From Trichodesmium sp002260545 (GTDB taxonomy: Bacteria; Cyanobacteriota; Cyanobacteriia; Cyanobacteriales; Microcoleaceae), in NCBI RefSeq assembly GCF_050016015.1, contig NZ_JBNHEQ010000022.1, positions 42,117-106,116 on the forward strand: 64,000 nt of DNA, read 5' to 3'. Made by a program: the position numbers and the translations under genes. The notes beneath the pieces were generated by a model. It saw nothing but the letters and a program-made list of their open reading frames with translations, did not search any database and was not told where the DNA came from. Shown one piece after another: positions 56,487 through 64,000 of this stretch (position 1 is the first letter of the stretch; each line of letters begins with the position of its first letter).

Positions 56487-57205
56487 ATGTCAAACAAAAT
56501 TTATCCTGAAGAATTTTATGATAATTATGCTGTCAAATATGATGATGTTGCCAAGAAAAAGTCTAATGCAAATCTGCATAATGAGGTATCTAAAATATTC
56601 CACCAACACAACAATAATCATAATCAAGGCAGTATTTTAGATATTGGTTGTGGAACTGGACTTCTCAGCGAATTATTACAGGGAGATTTTGAGTATACAG
56701 GTATTGATATTTCAGCTAATATGCTGGAATATGCAGCTAAAAGAGGTTATCAAACTATCAATAAACCAATATAAACGGCTTTGGCTGAAATTGATTCCCA
56801 TTCCTAGGATTTTGTTTTTTGTTTAAGTTCATTACCGAAAAATTAAGGTATAAAGCCTCTCCTTTCAGGGAGAAAAAAAGAAAAAATTTTCCTTTTAACC
56901 AATCCTCTTCTTTTCAAGAAGAGGTAATTATTAATTATTAATTGTTAATTATTAATTATTGAAATTTTGTCGAAGATGCTGGAACAGCGATCGAGCATAT
57001 TTATCGAATTGCTCGTCAAGCTATTTTAATAACCATTGATGAAATGACAGAGGAATATATTAAGAAGTTTATTGCTCCGGTTTATAACCATTCAAAAATG
57101 GTAATTAAAAATGCTATCGAAGATTATTTTATTATAGGCTGGATTTCTTCAAGTCAAGGTATTTCTATCAGAACTCGGATGATTTATATTGAGCAAAAAA
57201 ATTAA
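56487..57205 (+). pseudogene. Class I SAM methyltransferase, copy 1, disrupted by a MITE
   Basis: N-terminal half: EEFYDNYAVKYDDV, then the SAM-binding motif SILDIGCGTGLLSELL and TGIDISANMLEYAAKRGYQ. A TAA at 56772 replaces a Glu codon seen in copy 2, and a TAG follows where a Tyr codon is expected. At about 56832-56963 an ACCGAA..GGTATAAAG element has inserted; the C-terminal half then continues (about 56970 onward) with RIARQAILITIDEMTEEYIK. The original gene was likely about 195 residues, of the small class I type with no known substrate. Confidence 0.8.
56832..56963. repeat. ACCGAA..GGTATAAAG repeat, copy 5, inserted in pseudogene
   Basis: TTACCGAAAAATTAAGG through TTAATTATTGAA interrupts the methyltransferase frame exactly where the other two copies are continuous. 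This gives a clear pre-insertion sequence and shows the element's length (about 130 bp). Confidence 0.85.
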
Positions 57206-57296
57206 GGTAATGATTTAATAAGATTTAACATTTAATGTTGCCTATCAATCATATTATACAGGATGGTAAATATAAGTCAATTTTGAACTATAAATT

Positions 57297-57884
57297 ATGG
57301 TAAAGAAAATTTCTGCTGAAGAATTTTATGATGATTTGGCTGCCAACTATGATGATGTCTTAAAAGACCCCAAGTGTAATGTACAGCATCTCAATGAGGC
57401 AGCTAAAATATTTCATCAATATAATTATCATCAAGGTAGTATTTTAGATATTGGTTGTGGTACAGGTTTTCTGAGTGAATTATTACAGGGAAACTTTGAA
57501 TATACAGGAATTGATATTTCTAGTAAAATCCTAGATTATGCAGCTAAAAGAGGATACAAAACCATCCATAAATCAATTGAAATAGCTTTGCCTGAAATTG
57601 AAGACAATTCCTACGATTTGATTTTTTCTTTGGCTTAATTGTTATGTGTTGAAGATATTCAAACAGCAATTGAGCATATTTATCGAATAGCTCGTCAAGC
57701 TATTATAATTAGTCTTGATGAGACAACAGAGGAATTTATTAAAAATTTTGCTCTGCCAGTTTATGACCATTCAAAAATTACAATTACAAATGCCATTGAA
57801 GACTATTTTATATTAGGTTGGACTTCTCCAAGTACAGGTGTTCCTATCAGAACTCGTATGATTTATATTCAAAAAAAAAGTTAA
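57297..57884 (+). pseudogene. SAM methyltransferase, copy 2, one in-frame stop
   Basis: EEFYDDLAANYDDV starts the protein, and GSILDIGCGTGFLSELLQG and YTGIDISSKILDYAAKRGYK are complete. A single in-frame TAA at 57636-57638 (between SLA and LLCVEDI) interrupts it; the frame then continues to 57884 with AIEHIYRIARQAIIISLDETTEEF. Copy 3 has an alanine codon (GCA) here. If the stop is real this is a pseudogene, though it could yield a truncated protein. Confidence 0.8.
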
Positions 57885-57976
57885 AATGATAGTTTAATAA
57901 TATTTAACATTTAGGTATTAGCTATCCATCGTATTATACGGGATGGTAAATTTAAGTAAATTTTGAACTCTAAACT

Positions 57977-58564
57977 ATGGTAAATAAAATTTCTGCTACA
58001 TAATTTTATGATGATTTAGCTGCCAAGTATGATGATTGGCTCACTAATTCTAAGTATAACGTACAACATATAAATGAGGCAGTTAAAATATTCCAACGAT
58101 ACAATTACAATCAAGGGAGTGTTTTAGATATTGGTTGTGGAACTAGACTACTAACTGAATTATTACAAGGATATTTTGAATATACAGGCATTGATATTTC
58201 AGTGAAAATGCTAGATTATGCAGCTCAAAGAGGTTATCAAACTATCAATAAGTCATTTGAAACAGCTTTACCTGAAATTGACGAAAATTCCTACGATTTT
58301 GTTTTTTGTATCAGTGCATTAGTGCTAATTGAAGATGCTAAAACGACGATAAATCAGATGACTAGAATTGCTCGTCGAGCTATTTTAATTAGTCTTGATG
58401 AAACGACAGAGGAATTTATTAAAAATTTTGCTGTACCAGCTTACAACCATTCAAAAATTATAATTAAAAATGCTACTGAAGATTATTTTATAGCAGGTTG
58501 GGTTTCTAAAACTACAGGAATTCCTATCCGAACTCGCATGATTTTTATTGAGCAAAAAAACTAA
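57977..58564 (+). pseudogene. SAM methyltransferase, copy 3, early stop
   Basis: ATG at 57977 reads MVNKISAT, then TAA at 58001 where copies 1 and 2 have GAA. The rest is open to 58564, with FYDDLAAKYDDW, GSVLDIGCGTRLLTELL and GIDISVKMLDYAAQRGYQ. The second glycine of GCGTG is Arg here, which would damage SAM binding. An internal ATG (58208) gives a partial C-terminal protein. Confidence 0.75.
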
Positions 58565-58663
58565 AGTTAGCGATAAATAAGTAGTGATGATTTCTAGTTT
58601 ACCTCATGAGAATAAGAAAGGTATACTAAGCAATATCACTACTTCTAAAAAAATTGTCTTTTC

Positions 58664-58810
58664 TTAAAAAACAAAAGGTAATATTGAAGTGGGGGCGGGT
58701 ATCATTTCAGCACCTCGTAAGTCTAATAGTTGCACAAGAATTAAATAGGCGATCGCCAAACCTATAGAAATTACCCCAGTAATAATAGCCACAATTTTTC
58801 CACGATCCAT
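58664..58810 (-). CDS. 48-residue single-helix membrane protein
   Basis: ATG at 58810 with GGAG in its upstream region. The peptide is MDRGKIVAIITGVIS, then IGLAIAYLILVQLLDLRG and a tail AEMIPAPTSILPFVF. A positive N-terminus and one hydrophobic helix (about 6-29) are clear. The pattern is one I recall from conserved small cyanobacterial membrane proteins, but I cannot name it. It is too short for common gene-finders. Codon use fits its neighbours. Confidence 0.65.
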   Translation of the reverse strand: MDRGKIVAIITGVISIGLAIAYLILVQLLDLRGAEMIPAPTSILPFVF

Positions 58811-58858
58811 AATTTTTTACTCCTCAAGTTATATCGTAATTAAAAAAATTAGCTTTTT

Positions 58859-58979
58859 GTAGGTTGGGTTGTTCCCGTTAGGGTTGCGCAGCATGGAACG
58901 TTTGCGCAGCATTTCCAACGGAAAAACCCAACAAAACCCTTTTGTCTGTTGGGTTAAGCGGTAGCGCAACCCAACCTAC
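58859..58979. repeat. Inverted-repeat element with GTAGGTTGGGTTG ends
   Basis: GTAGGTTGGGTTG (58859-58871) and CAACCCAACCTAC (58967-58979) are exact complements of 13 bp. The interior has GCGCAGCATGG and a second AACCCAACA..TGTTGGGTT pair. Confidence 0.7.
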
Positions 58980-59161
58980 TGGACCGACACAACTAATGGG
59001 TGTGCACCTACGCGGGTTTATGTAAATCTTAGAGTAAGCATTAAAATTCTAGCTAAAACCCGGGCCTACTATTGCACTATTTAAGGTGTGTCAGTCTACT
59101 ACAATATTATAATTTTACCAATCAATACTTTTGAGTTTTGACTTTTGAATTTTGACTTTCT

Positions 59162-60106
59162 TTACCCAGAACGTCTACGCAAAACCTCCACCAAAGTCAA
59201 AAAATCTTCTGGCAAAGGAGCGATCGCTTCGACTAACTCCCCAGAAACAGGATGTTCTAACTCTAGCCGCCAAGCATGAAGAGCTTGACCATTTAAGTTG
59301 ACCCCCACCGAACGACCTTTGCCATAAATAGTATCTCCCACAATAGGATACCCTATTTTAGCACTGTGAACCCGAATTTGATGAGTCCGCCCAGTCTCCA
59401 ACCGAAACAACATCATGGAAAAATTTCCCAAACGTTCCTTAACTTCCCAATGAGTAACAGCAACTTTTCCTCCTCTCTCCACTGGTGTTACTGCCATTTT
59501 TTTGCGGTCTATGCGATGACGACCAATAGGTAAATCTATTGTACCACTATCCGTTTTCGGACTACCATAAACCACACCTAAATATTCCCGCCTCGCCGTT
59601 TTTGCCTGTAACTGTGCTTGCAAATGTTGATAAGCTTGGTCTGTTTTCGCCACCATTATCGCGCCAGTAGTATCCTTATCCAACCGATGCACAATACCCG
59701 GACGTTGTACTCCACCAATACCTGCTAAAGAGTCACAATGAGCTAAAAGTGCATTAACTAAAGTACCCTCAGGATGTCCGGGAGCTGGATGTACGACCAA
59801 ACCTGCTGGTTTGTTGATAATTAATAAAGCATCATCTTCATAGAGAATATCTAAAGGAATATCATTAGCTTCTATTTCTAAAGGTGTTGGTGGTGGAATA
59901 GTTAAAATAATCTTATCACCTTGTTGTACTGTTGCTTTTTTAGAAGTACAGAGTTGGTCGTTTACTTTCACATTACCTTGGGAAATTAACTTTTGGATAT
60001 GCGATCGCGATAAATCTAGCATTTGTTGAGACAGCCAAATATCTAAACGTTTAGTTATTTCATCCCCACTATTCACCTCTAAAATAATTGAACCTTCATC
60101 AGTCAT
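59162..60106 (-). CDS. RluA-family pseudouridine synthase
   Basis: 314 residues. An S4 RNA-binding domain (about 15-75: RLDIWLSQQMLDLSRSHIQKLI) precedes the catalytic domain, whose HRLDKDTTGAIMVAKT contains the catalytic Asp. GRTHQIRVHSAKIGYPIVGD is the conserved C-terminal block. RluD acts on 23S rRNA U1911/1915/1917; the domain plan fits RluD best. The gene is alone, followed by repeats. Confidence 0.9.
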   Translation of the reverse strand: MTDEGSIILEVNSGDEITKRLDIWLSQQMLDLSRSHIQKLISQGNVKVNDQLCTSKKATVQQGDKIILTIPPPTPLEIEANDIPLDILYEDDALLIINKPAGLVVHPAPGHPEGTLVNALLAHCDSLAGIGGVQRPGIVHRLDKDTTGAIMVAKTDQAYQHLQAQLQAKTARREYLGVVYGSPKTDSGTIDLPIGRHRIDRKKMAVTPVERGGKVAVTHWEVKERLGNFSMMLFRLETGRTHQIRVHSAKIGYPIVGDTIYGKGRSVGVNLNGQALHAWRLELEHPVSGELVEAIAPLPEDFLTLVEVLRRRSG

Positions 60107-60328
60107 AATTTATAAAAATTGTTTGTGAAATTACCACTCTATCTAATCTACGCTCTAGTATAAGATATAGCAGTCGAAGCAAAGGGCGCGGACATTTATA
60201 AATGCTCAAACGAGCGTCAGGAATTACTTCTGACTTCTGTACGAGGGAATGGCCATTCGCCCCTACGACTTCTGACTTGCGTGTAGCGCTATAACTAGAC
60301 CTCTTGCAAAAGTGAAAATTAAGTAAAC

Positions 60329-60418
60329 AGGACTTACAAAAAATATCGAATTATACATAATCTGTAGGGGGGATTGGCCAATCCCCCCTACTAGATATAG
60401 CGGTTATGCCTAAGTCCT
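60329..60418. repeat. MITE-like element with AGGACTTA ends, copy 2
   Basis: AGGACTTA at 60329 and TAAGTCCT at 60411-60418 enclose a small hairpin GTAGGGGGGATTGGCCAATC and its completion CCCCCTAC. Compare 15716-15806 and 63565-63678. Confidence 0.6.
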
Positions 60419-60532
60419 GGTAAATTACTGTACAGAAATAATCAGTTTTTCTGACTTTTGACTTTTGAATTAATTCTGCAAGAAGTCTACTGAATATCAA
60501 ATAGATTAACTAAGAAACTCTGAATTTAGAGA

Positions 60533-61057
60533 ATGAAACATACTCTTTCTGTTTTAGTTGAAGACGAAGCGGGAGTTTTGACCCGCATTGCTGGTTTATT
60601 TGCCCGTCGTGGTTTTAATATTGAAAGTCTGGCAGTTGGCCCAGCAGAACAAACTGGTGTTTCTCGAATTACAATGGTAGTACCTGGGGACGATCAGATT
60701 ATTGAACAGTTGACCAAACAACTATATAAATTGGTTAATGTTTTGAAAGTACAGGATATTACAGCTACTCCCTGTGTAGAACGAGAATTAATGTTACTCA
60801 AAATTAATGCTACTACAGCTATGCGTTCAGAAGTGATCGAAATAGCAAATATTTTTCGGGCACGAGTAGTAGATGTAGGTGACGACTCACTAACTATTGA
60901 AGTAGTAGGAGACCCAGGAAAAATGGTAGCTATTGTCCAAATGCTTTCTAAATACGGTATCCGTGAAATTGCTAGAACAGGAAAAATAGCTTTAACTCGT
61001 GAGTCTGGTGTTAATACTGAGTTCTTGAAACTTACAGCTTTGGAAGCCAAGATATAA
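60533..61057 (+). CDS. ilvN: Acetolactate synthase regulatory subunit
   Basis: 174 residues. MKHTLSVLVEDEAGVLTRIAGLFARRGFNIESLAVGP is the N-terminal ACT domain (about 1-75) with the valine-binding loop; DISRITMVVPGD-like sequence follows, and the C-terminal half carries REIARTGKIALTRE. It regulates the catalytic IlvB subunit, making 2-acetolactate for branched-chain amino acids, and confers valine feedback. ilvB is not adjacent. A clean terminator follows at 61239. Confidence 0.95.
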   Translation: MKHTLSVLVEDEAGVLTRIAGLFARRGFNIESLAVGPAEQTGVSRITMVVPGDDQIIEQLTKQLYKLVNVLKVQDITATPCVERELMLLKINATTAMRSEVIEIANIFRARVVDVGDDSLTIEVVGDPGKMVAIVQMLSKYGIREIARTGKIALTRESGVNTEFLKLTALEAKI

Positions 61058-61238
61058 GTATTTTTTGGGATATTAAATTAGGAGGGGGTCATTATGTAGG
61101 ATGGGAAATTGTAATTTGAGCTTTTATCTCAGTTAAAAGGTTACTATTTCACTCTCTCAAAACCTAACTATCCTTAAATTTTTACTTATTTAATTTTAAT
61201 CCTCAGCTAAGTTATTCTCAATTAAATATATGATTTAG

Positions 61239-61291
61239 GCAATTACTCCTTTGTTTAGCGCTAGTTAATTAGGAGTAATTGCTTTTTTTTA
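61239..61291 (+). terminator. Intrinsic terminator after ilvN
   Basis: GCAATTACTCCT (61239-61250) and AGGAGTAATTGC (61271-61282) form a 12-bp perfect stem, followed by TTTTTTTT. It is 180 bp beyond the stop codon of ilvN. Confidence 0.85.
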
Positions 61292-61316
61292 TATTCACTA
61301 AGTTATAGTGGAAGGC

Positions 61317-61370
61317 TTGTAGTTGGTCTTTAGCCCTGGCAATAATATTAGGGCTAAAGCCCAACTACAA
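61317..61370. repeat. Inverted-repeat element TTGTAGTTGG
   Basis: TTGTAGTTGG followed by TCTTTAGCCCT, and the complement AGGGCTAAAGC then CCAACTACAA, form a 21-bp stem with one mismatch. It is a compact hairpin after the ilvN terminator. Confidence 0.65.
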
Positions 61371-61741
61371 ACAAAAACTGCTATAAGACAAATTATTTCC
61401 GTTAGGCAATGCCACTTTAAAATCAATTAAAAATACTATTTTTACCCTCAATAAAATTAATAATTAGTGTTTTCACTTAATACAAAAAGCCTAACTTTTT
61501 TAGATTAAAAAATACTTCCGGAACTCTACAAAGTACCCAGTAAAAGTTGGTAGAAAATGAAAGAACGATTTGTCCTAAAACAACAAATCAAGTAGTCAAT
61601 AAATTCATAATTAATTGTGAATTTTGACTCAATAAATCAAAGGAAATCTTGAATAGGTTTTGAGTAATTCAGACCTAATTTTAATAGGAAAATAATTCCT
61701 GCTTTGTCAATTACTGTCGTTTATATTTACACACAAAAACT

Positions 61742-63316
61742 ATGACACAACCCACCGCACAAGACCAATACATGCTCGAATTAGTAAACAGAGGTCGAGC
61801 AAATCCTCAAGAAGAAGCCGTGCGTTATCTAAATGGAGATATAAATCAAGGACTTTCTGCAGGTACAATCTCCACTGATGCCAAACAACCTCTAGCATTT
61901 AATCTCAACCTCAATACTGCTGCTGAAGACCACGGTCAATATCTACTAGATAACAACCTATTTACCCACACTGGAGAAGGTGGTACAAGCTCCAGGGATC
62001 GTATGGAAGCTGCGGGGTACACATTCACAAATCCCTCTGGTAATGGGGAAAATCTTGCTTGGAATGGAAGCACAGGCTTTATTGACTTTACCAACGCCGT
62101 CGGAAAAAATCACGATGGCCTAGTCAACAGTACAGGTCATCGTAAAAATCTCATGAATGATGAATATGACGAAATTGGAATTTCTTCACTACAAGGTCCG
62201 TTTACCAGGAATGGTACAACTTTCAACGCAGTGATGAGTACCCAGAATTTTGCCTATTCTGGGGCAAGTGGCCCATTTATTACAGGTGTTGCCTATACTG
62301 ATGATGAAGTCTCTGATGACTTCTATACAGTCGGTGAAGGAATAGGCGGAATAACAGTTACAGCAGTTGATACTACTGATAGTAATAATACTTTCAGCAC
62401 AACAACCTGGGATGCAGGTGGTTATAGTTTAGATGTAGACCCAGATACAACTTATGATGTCACCTTCTCTGGCGATCTCGATAAAGATGGTCAGGCAGAT
62501 GATACAGCAACTTATCGAGTTACAGTTGGTTCCCAAAACGTCAAACAAGATGTAGTCAGTGACAGTTTGCCTGTTCCCACTGGTAGTGACGATAACCTCC
62601 ATGTAAATGGTACTACTTCACTAGTTAAAGGTTTCCCAGGCAATGACACTCTAACTGGAATCAGCGGTGATGACAGTATTCATGGTGGAGTAGGTAACGA
62701 TGTTCTAAATGGTGAACTTGGGAACGATTATCTGATTGGATCGAAAGGTGACGATATACTTAACGGTGGTGGAGGCAATGACCTTCTCAATGGTGGTACT
62801 GGTAACGATATTATTAACGGTGGTACTGGTAACGATACTATTAAGGGTTATACTGATAATGATATACTTAACGGTGATGGAGGCAATGACCTTCTCAATG
62901 GTGGTCCTGGTAACGATATTATTAACGGTGGTACTGGTAACGATATTATTAAGGGTAATATTGGTAATGATACCCTAACAGGAGTCGATCCAACTGCTGT
63001 CCAACCTGGTAATAATGAGATAGATACTTTGCGTGGCGATGCCGGTGCTGATTTATTTATCTTAGGTGATGGTCAGGTTTACTATGATGATAATGGTACA
63101 GCAGATTATGCTCTTATCGGTACTTTTAATAGTTTAGAAGGGGATCGAATTCAACTGTATGGTAATGATAATGATTATGTTCTCCAGGAAAATGTTTCTG
63201 GGTTACCTGTAGGAACAGCTATTTATACCAACGGTGGTAGTGAACTAATTGCTGTTGTTGATGGAGTTACAGGCATGAGTTTGAGTAACACAAGTCAGTT
63301 CTCTTTTGATATTTAG
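61742..63316 (+). CDS. CAP-domain and RTX-repeat secreted protein
   Basis: 524 residues. The CAP/SCP domain (about 1-150) has YMLELVNRGRANPQEEAVRYL, NTAAEDHGQYLLDN, HTGEGG and GHRKNLMNDEYDEIGIS. It is followed by a beta-rich SdrD-like module with GEGIGGITVTAVDTTDSNN (about 190-275), and then about 15 RTX repeats of the type GGxGNDxLNG (about 295-420), which bind Ca2+. There is no signal peptide, so type I secretion through a C-terminal signal is likely. It may be a surface or extracellular protein. Two stretches of repeats appear to be recent duplicates. Confidence 0.88.
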   Translation: MTQPTAQDQYMLELVNRGRANPQEEAVRYLNGDINQGLSAGTISTDAKQPLAFNLNLNTAAEDHGQYLLDNNLFTHTGEGGTSSRDRMEAAGYTFTNPSGNGENLAWNGSTGFIDFTNAVGKNHDGLVNSTGHRKNLMNDEYDEIGISSLQGPFTRNGTTFNAVMSTQNFAYSGASGPFITGVAYTDDEVSDDFYTVGEGIGGITVTAVDTTDSNNTFSTTTWDAGGYSLDVDPDTTYDVTFSGDLDKDGQADDTATYRVTVGSQNVKQDVVSDSLPVPTGSDDNLHVNGTTSLVKGFPGNDTLTGISGDDSIHGGVGNDVLNGELGNDYLIGSKGDDILNGGGGNDLLNGGTGNDIINGGTGNDTIKGYTDNDILNGDGGNDLLNGGPGNDIINGGTGNDIIKGNIGNDTLTGVDPTAVQPGNNEIDTLRGDAGADLFILGDGQVYYDDNGTADYALIGTFNSLEGDRIQLYGNDNDYVLQENVSGLPVGTAIYTNGGSELIAVVDGVTGMSLSNTSQFSFDI

Positions 63317-63392
63317 TTTCTCTTCTCCGTAAGAGCAATTGAAAATTTTTGCGGTATATATTTACAGCGCTTTTCATTTCAGTAGACCACAG

Positions 63393-63504
63393 TAGGGGCG
63401 TTTGCGGAGCATGACCTTAGGAAATGGCCATTTAGCTAACGCACAACTTTCCTATCGGAATGCTACGCAAACGTTAACGCTGCGCGACATTAAACGCCCC
63501 TACA
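63393..63504. repeat. Short palindromic repeat GTAGGGGCG..CGCCCCTAC
   Basis: GTAGGGGCGTTTGCGGAGCA starts it and AAACGCCCCTAC ends it. The interior includes GGAATGCTACGCAAACG and CTATCGG segments that match the copy at 11887-11957. Confidence 0.6.
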
Positions 63505-63564
63505 GAGTTTTGGTGATGACGATGTGGTTTATCCATCTGAAAAGCGGTGTAAGAATTAAATATC

Positions 63565-63678
63565 AGGACTTACGCAACTGCAACGTATTTTCGTCATTGC
63601 GACCGAAGGGTTTGCGGAGCAGTCCGGAACGGATAGCAATCTCACACCCCTGTTTTTCGTACCTCATGCGTAAGTCCT
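63565..63678. repeat. MITE-like element with AGGACTTACGCA ends, copy 3
   Basis: AGGACTTACGCA (63565-63576) and TGCGTAAGTCCT (63667-63678) are exact complements. Inside is a GTCATTGCGACCG piece (63594-63645) of another family, indicating nesting. Confidence 0.8.
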
Positions 63679-63947
63679 AAAATATATACCACTTCTAGTA
63701 ATTTTTTTCATAGTTCACAACATTTTTTTGATATTTGGACTTATATTATTTCCATTTGAATCCTGATAATTAGAGCTATCTCTCGCCATCTCCCCACACT
63801 ATGATAATTACACCAATGGTACTGGATTTGATATTATGGGCTAGAGCAATACTACAAGCTTTAATTATAACTATTCAATCAGACATGATATAACAGGTCA
63901 TCACTCCTGACCTGGAATTAAACATCAAATTTAGTTAACTATTTTTT

Positions 63948-64000
63948 TTACCGAATTATTAATTATTAATTGTTAATTAAATAATTGTGGTTTAAAGCCT
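63948..64000. repeat. ACCGAA..repeat, truncated by window end
   Basis: TTTACCGAATTATTAATTAT and TGGTTTAAAGCCT match the start of the other copies and continue beyond the window. The TTAATTATTAATTGTTAATT block is inserted earlier than usual. Confidence 0.55.

Noticed and set aside
60694..61050. 118-residue open frame on the minus strand
   Set aside because: It is the antisense shadow of ilvN.
62736..62978. 80-residue open frame inside the RTX region
   Set aside because: It is an out-of-frame reading of the Gly/Asn/Asp repeats.
63402..63680. 92-residue open frame near the window end
   Set aside because: It lies across two nested repeat elements and ends in the terminal repeat of one.

Overview
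The window is 64 kb of a cyanobacterial chromosome. Marker genes include Ycf34, a cyAbrB-type regulator, ferredoxin-nitrite reductase with an NrtP-type nitrate permease, CofH, a phosphoribulokinase-family protein, a 4-Cys-prefix Ser/Thr kinase and a CyRepA1-type replication protein. HIP1-like GCGATCGC sites are frequent. The DNA is AT-rich, genes fill only about 60-65% by my own tally, and intergenic space is crowded with short repeats. This composition resembles filamentous non-heterocystous genera such as Trichodesmium or Okeania. That placement is inference; no rRNA gene is present to settle it. I saw no rRNA, tRNA, CRISPR array or intact transposase.

Layout. 0-10 kb: end of a PhnD-like binding protein, a hybrid-free membrane histidine kinase, an exported FAD oxidoreductase, a HEPN-like protein, a DUF2269 membrane protein and a PGM1-like ATP-grasp ligase. 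10-24 kb: a zinc-ribbon protein, a DUF3318 protein, cofH, a prohibitin homologue, a cysteine desulfurase, a small zinc-binding/RelE-like protein, a PLD/EF-hand/HhH lipoprotein, an MBL hydrolase and ribF. 25-31 kb: an RRM RNA-binding protein, a MoxR ATPase, cyAbrB, an Rrf2 regulator, cbiB and pyrR. 31-36 kb: a nitrate/nitrite cluster (nirA, a TonB-like small membrane protein, nrtP) preceded by a textbook NtcA promoter. 36-50 kb: a large unknown protein, a lone response regulator, MAPEG, tsaB, a Ser/Thr kinase, ycf34, the CCA-adding enzyme, a sulfotransferase and an MscS channel. 50-64 kb: a CyRepA1 protein, a PRK paralogue, three tandem broken methyltransferase genes, a 48-residue membrane peptide, an RluA-type pseudouridine synthase, ilvN and a CAP-RTX protein.

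Most genes are single transcription units separated by 0.1-1.3 kb. The nirA cluster is the clearest functional group: NtcA would activate it under nitrogen limitation, NrtP imports nitrate/nitrite and NirA reduces nitrite to ammonium. narB is not within the visible downstream region.

The most unusual content is the repeat landscape. At least eight families of short inverted-repeat (MITE-like) elements are present, several nested. Local duplications have left decaying gene pieces: repeated copies of the tsaB start region, three methyltransferase pseudogenes (one split by a MITE), a triplicated segment first seen just after the PRK-like gene, and a tandem repeat whose diverged relatives lie in inverse orientation 6 kb away. 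I found no clearly new enzyme system. The best candidates for follow-up are the PRK paralogue without the usual redox cysteines, the lone HEPN protein, the PLD/EF-hand/HhH fusion and the active-looking repeat families.
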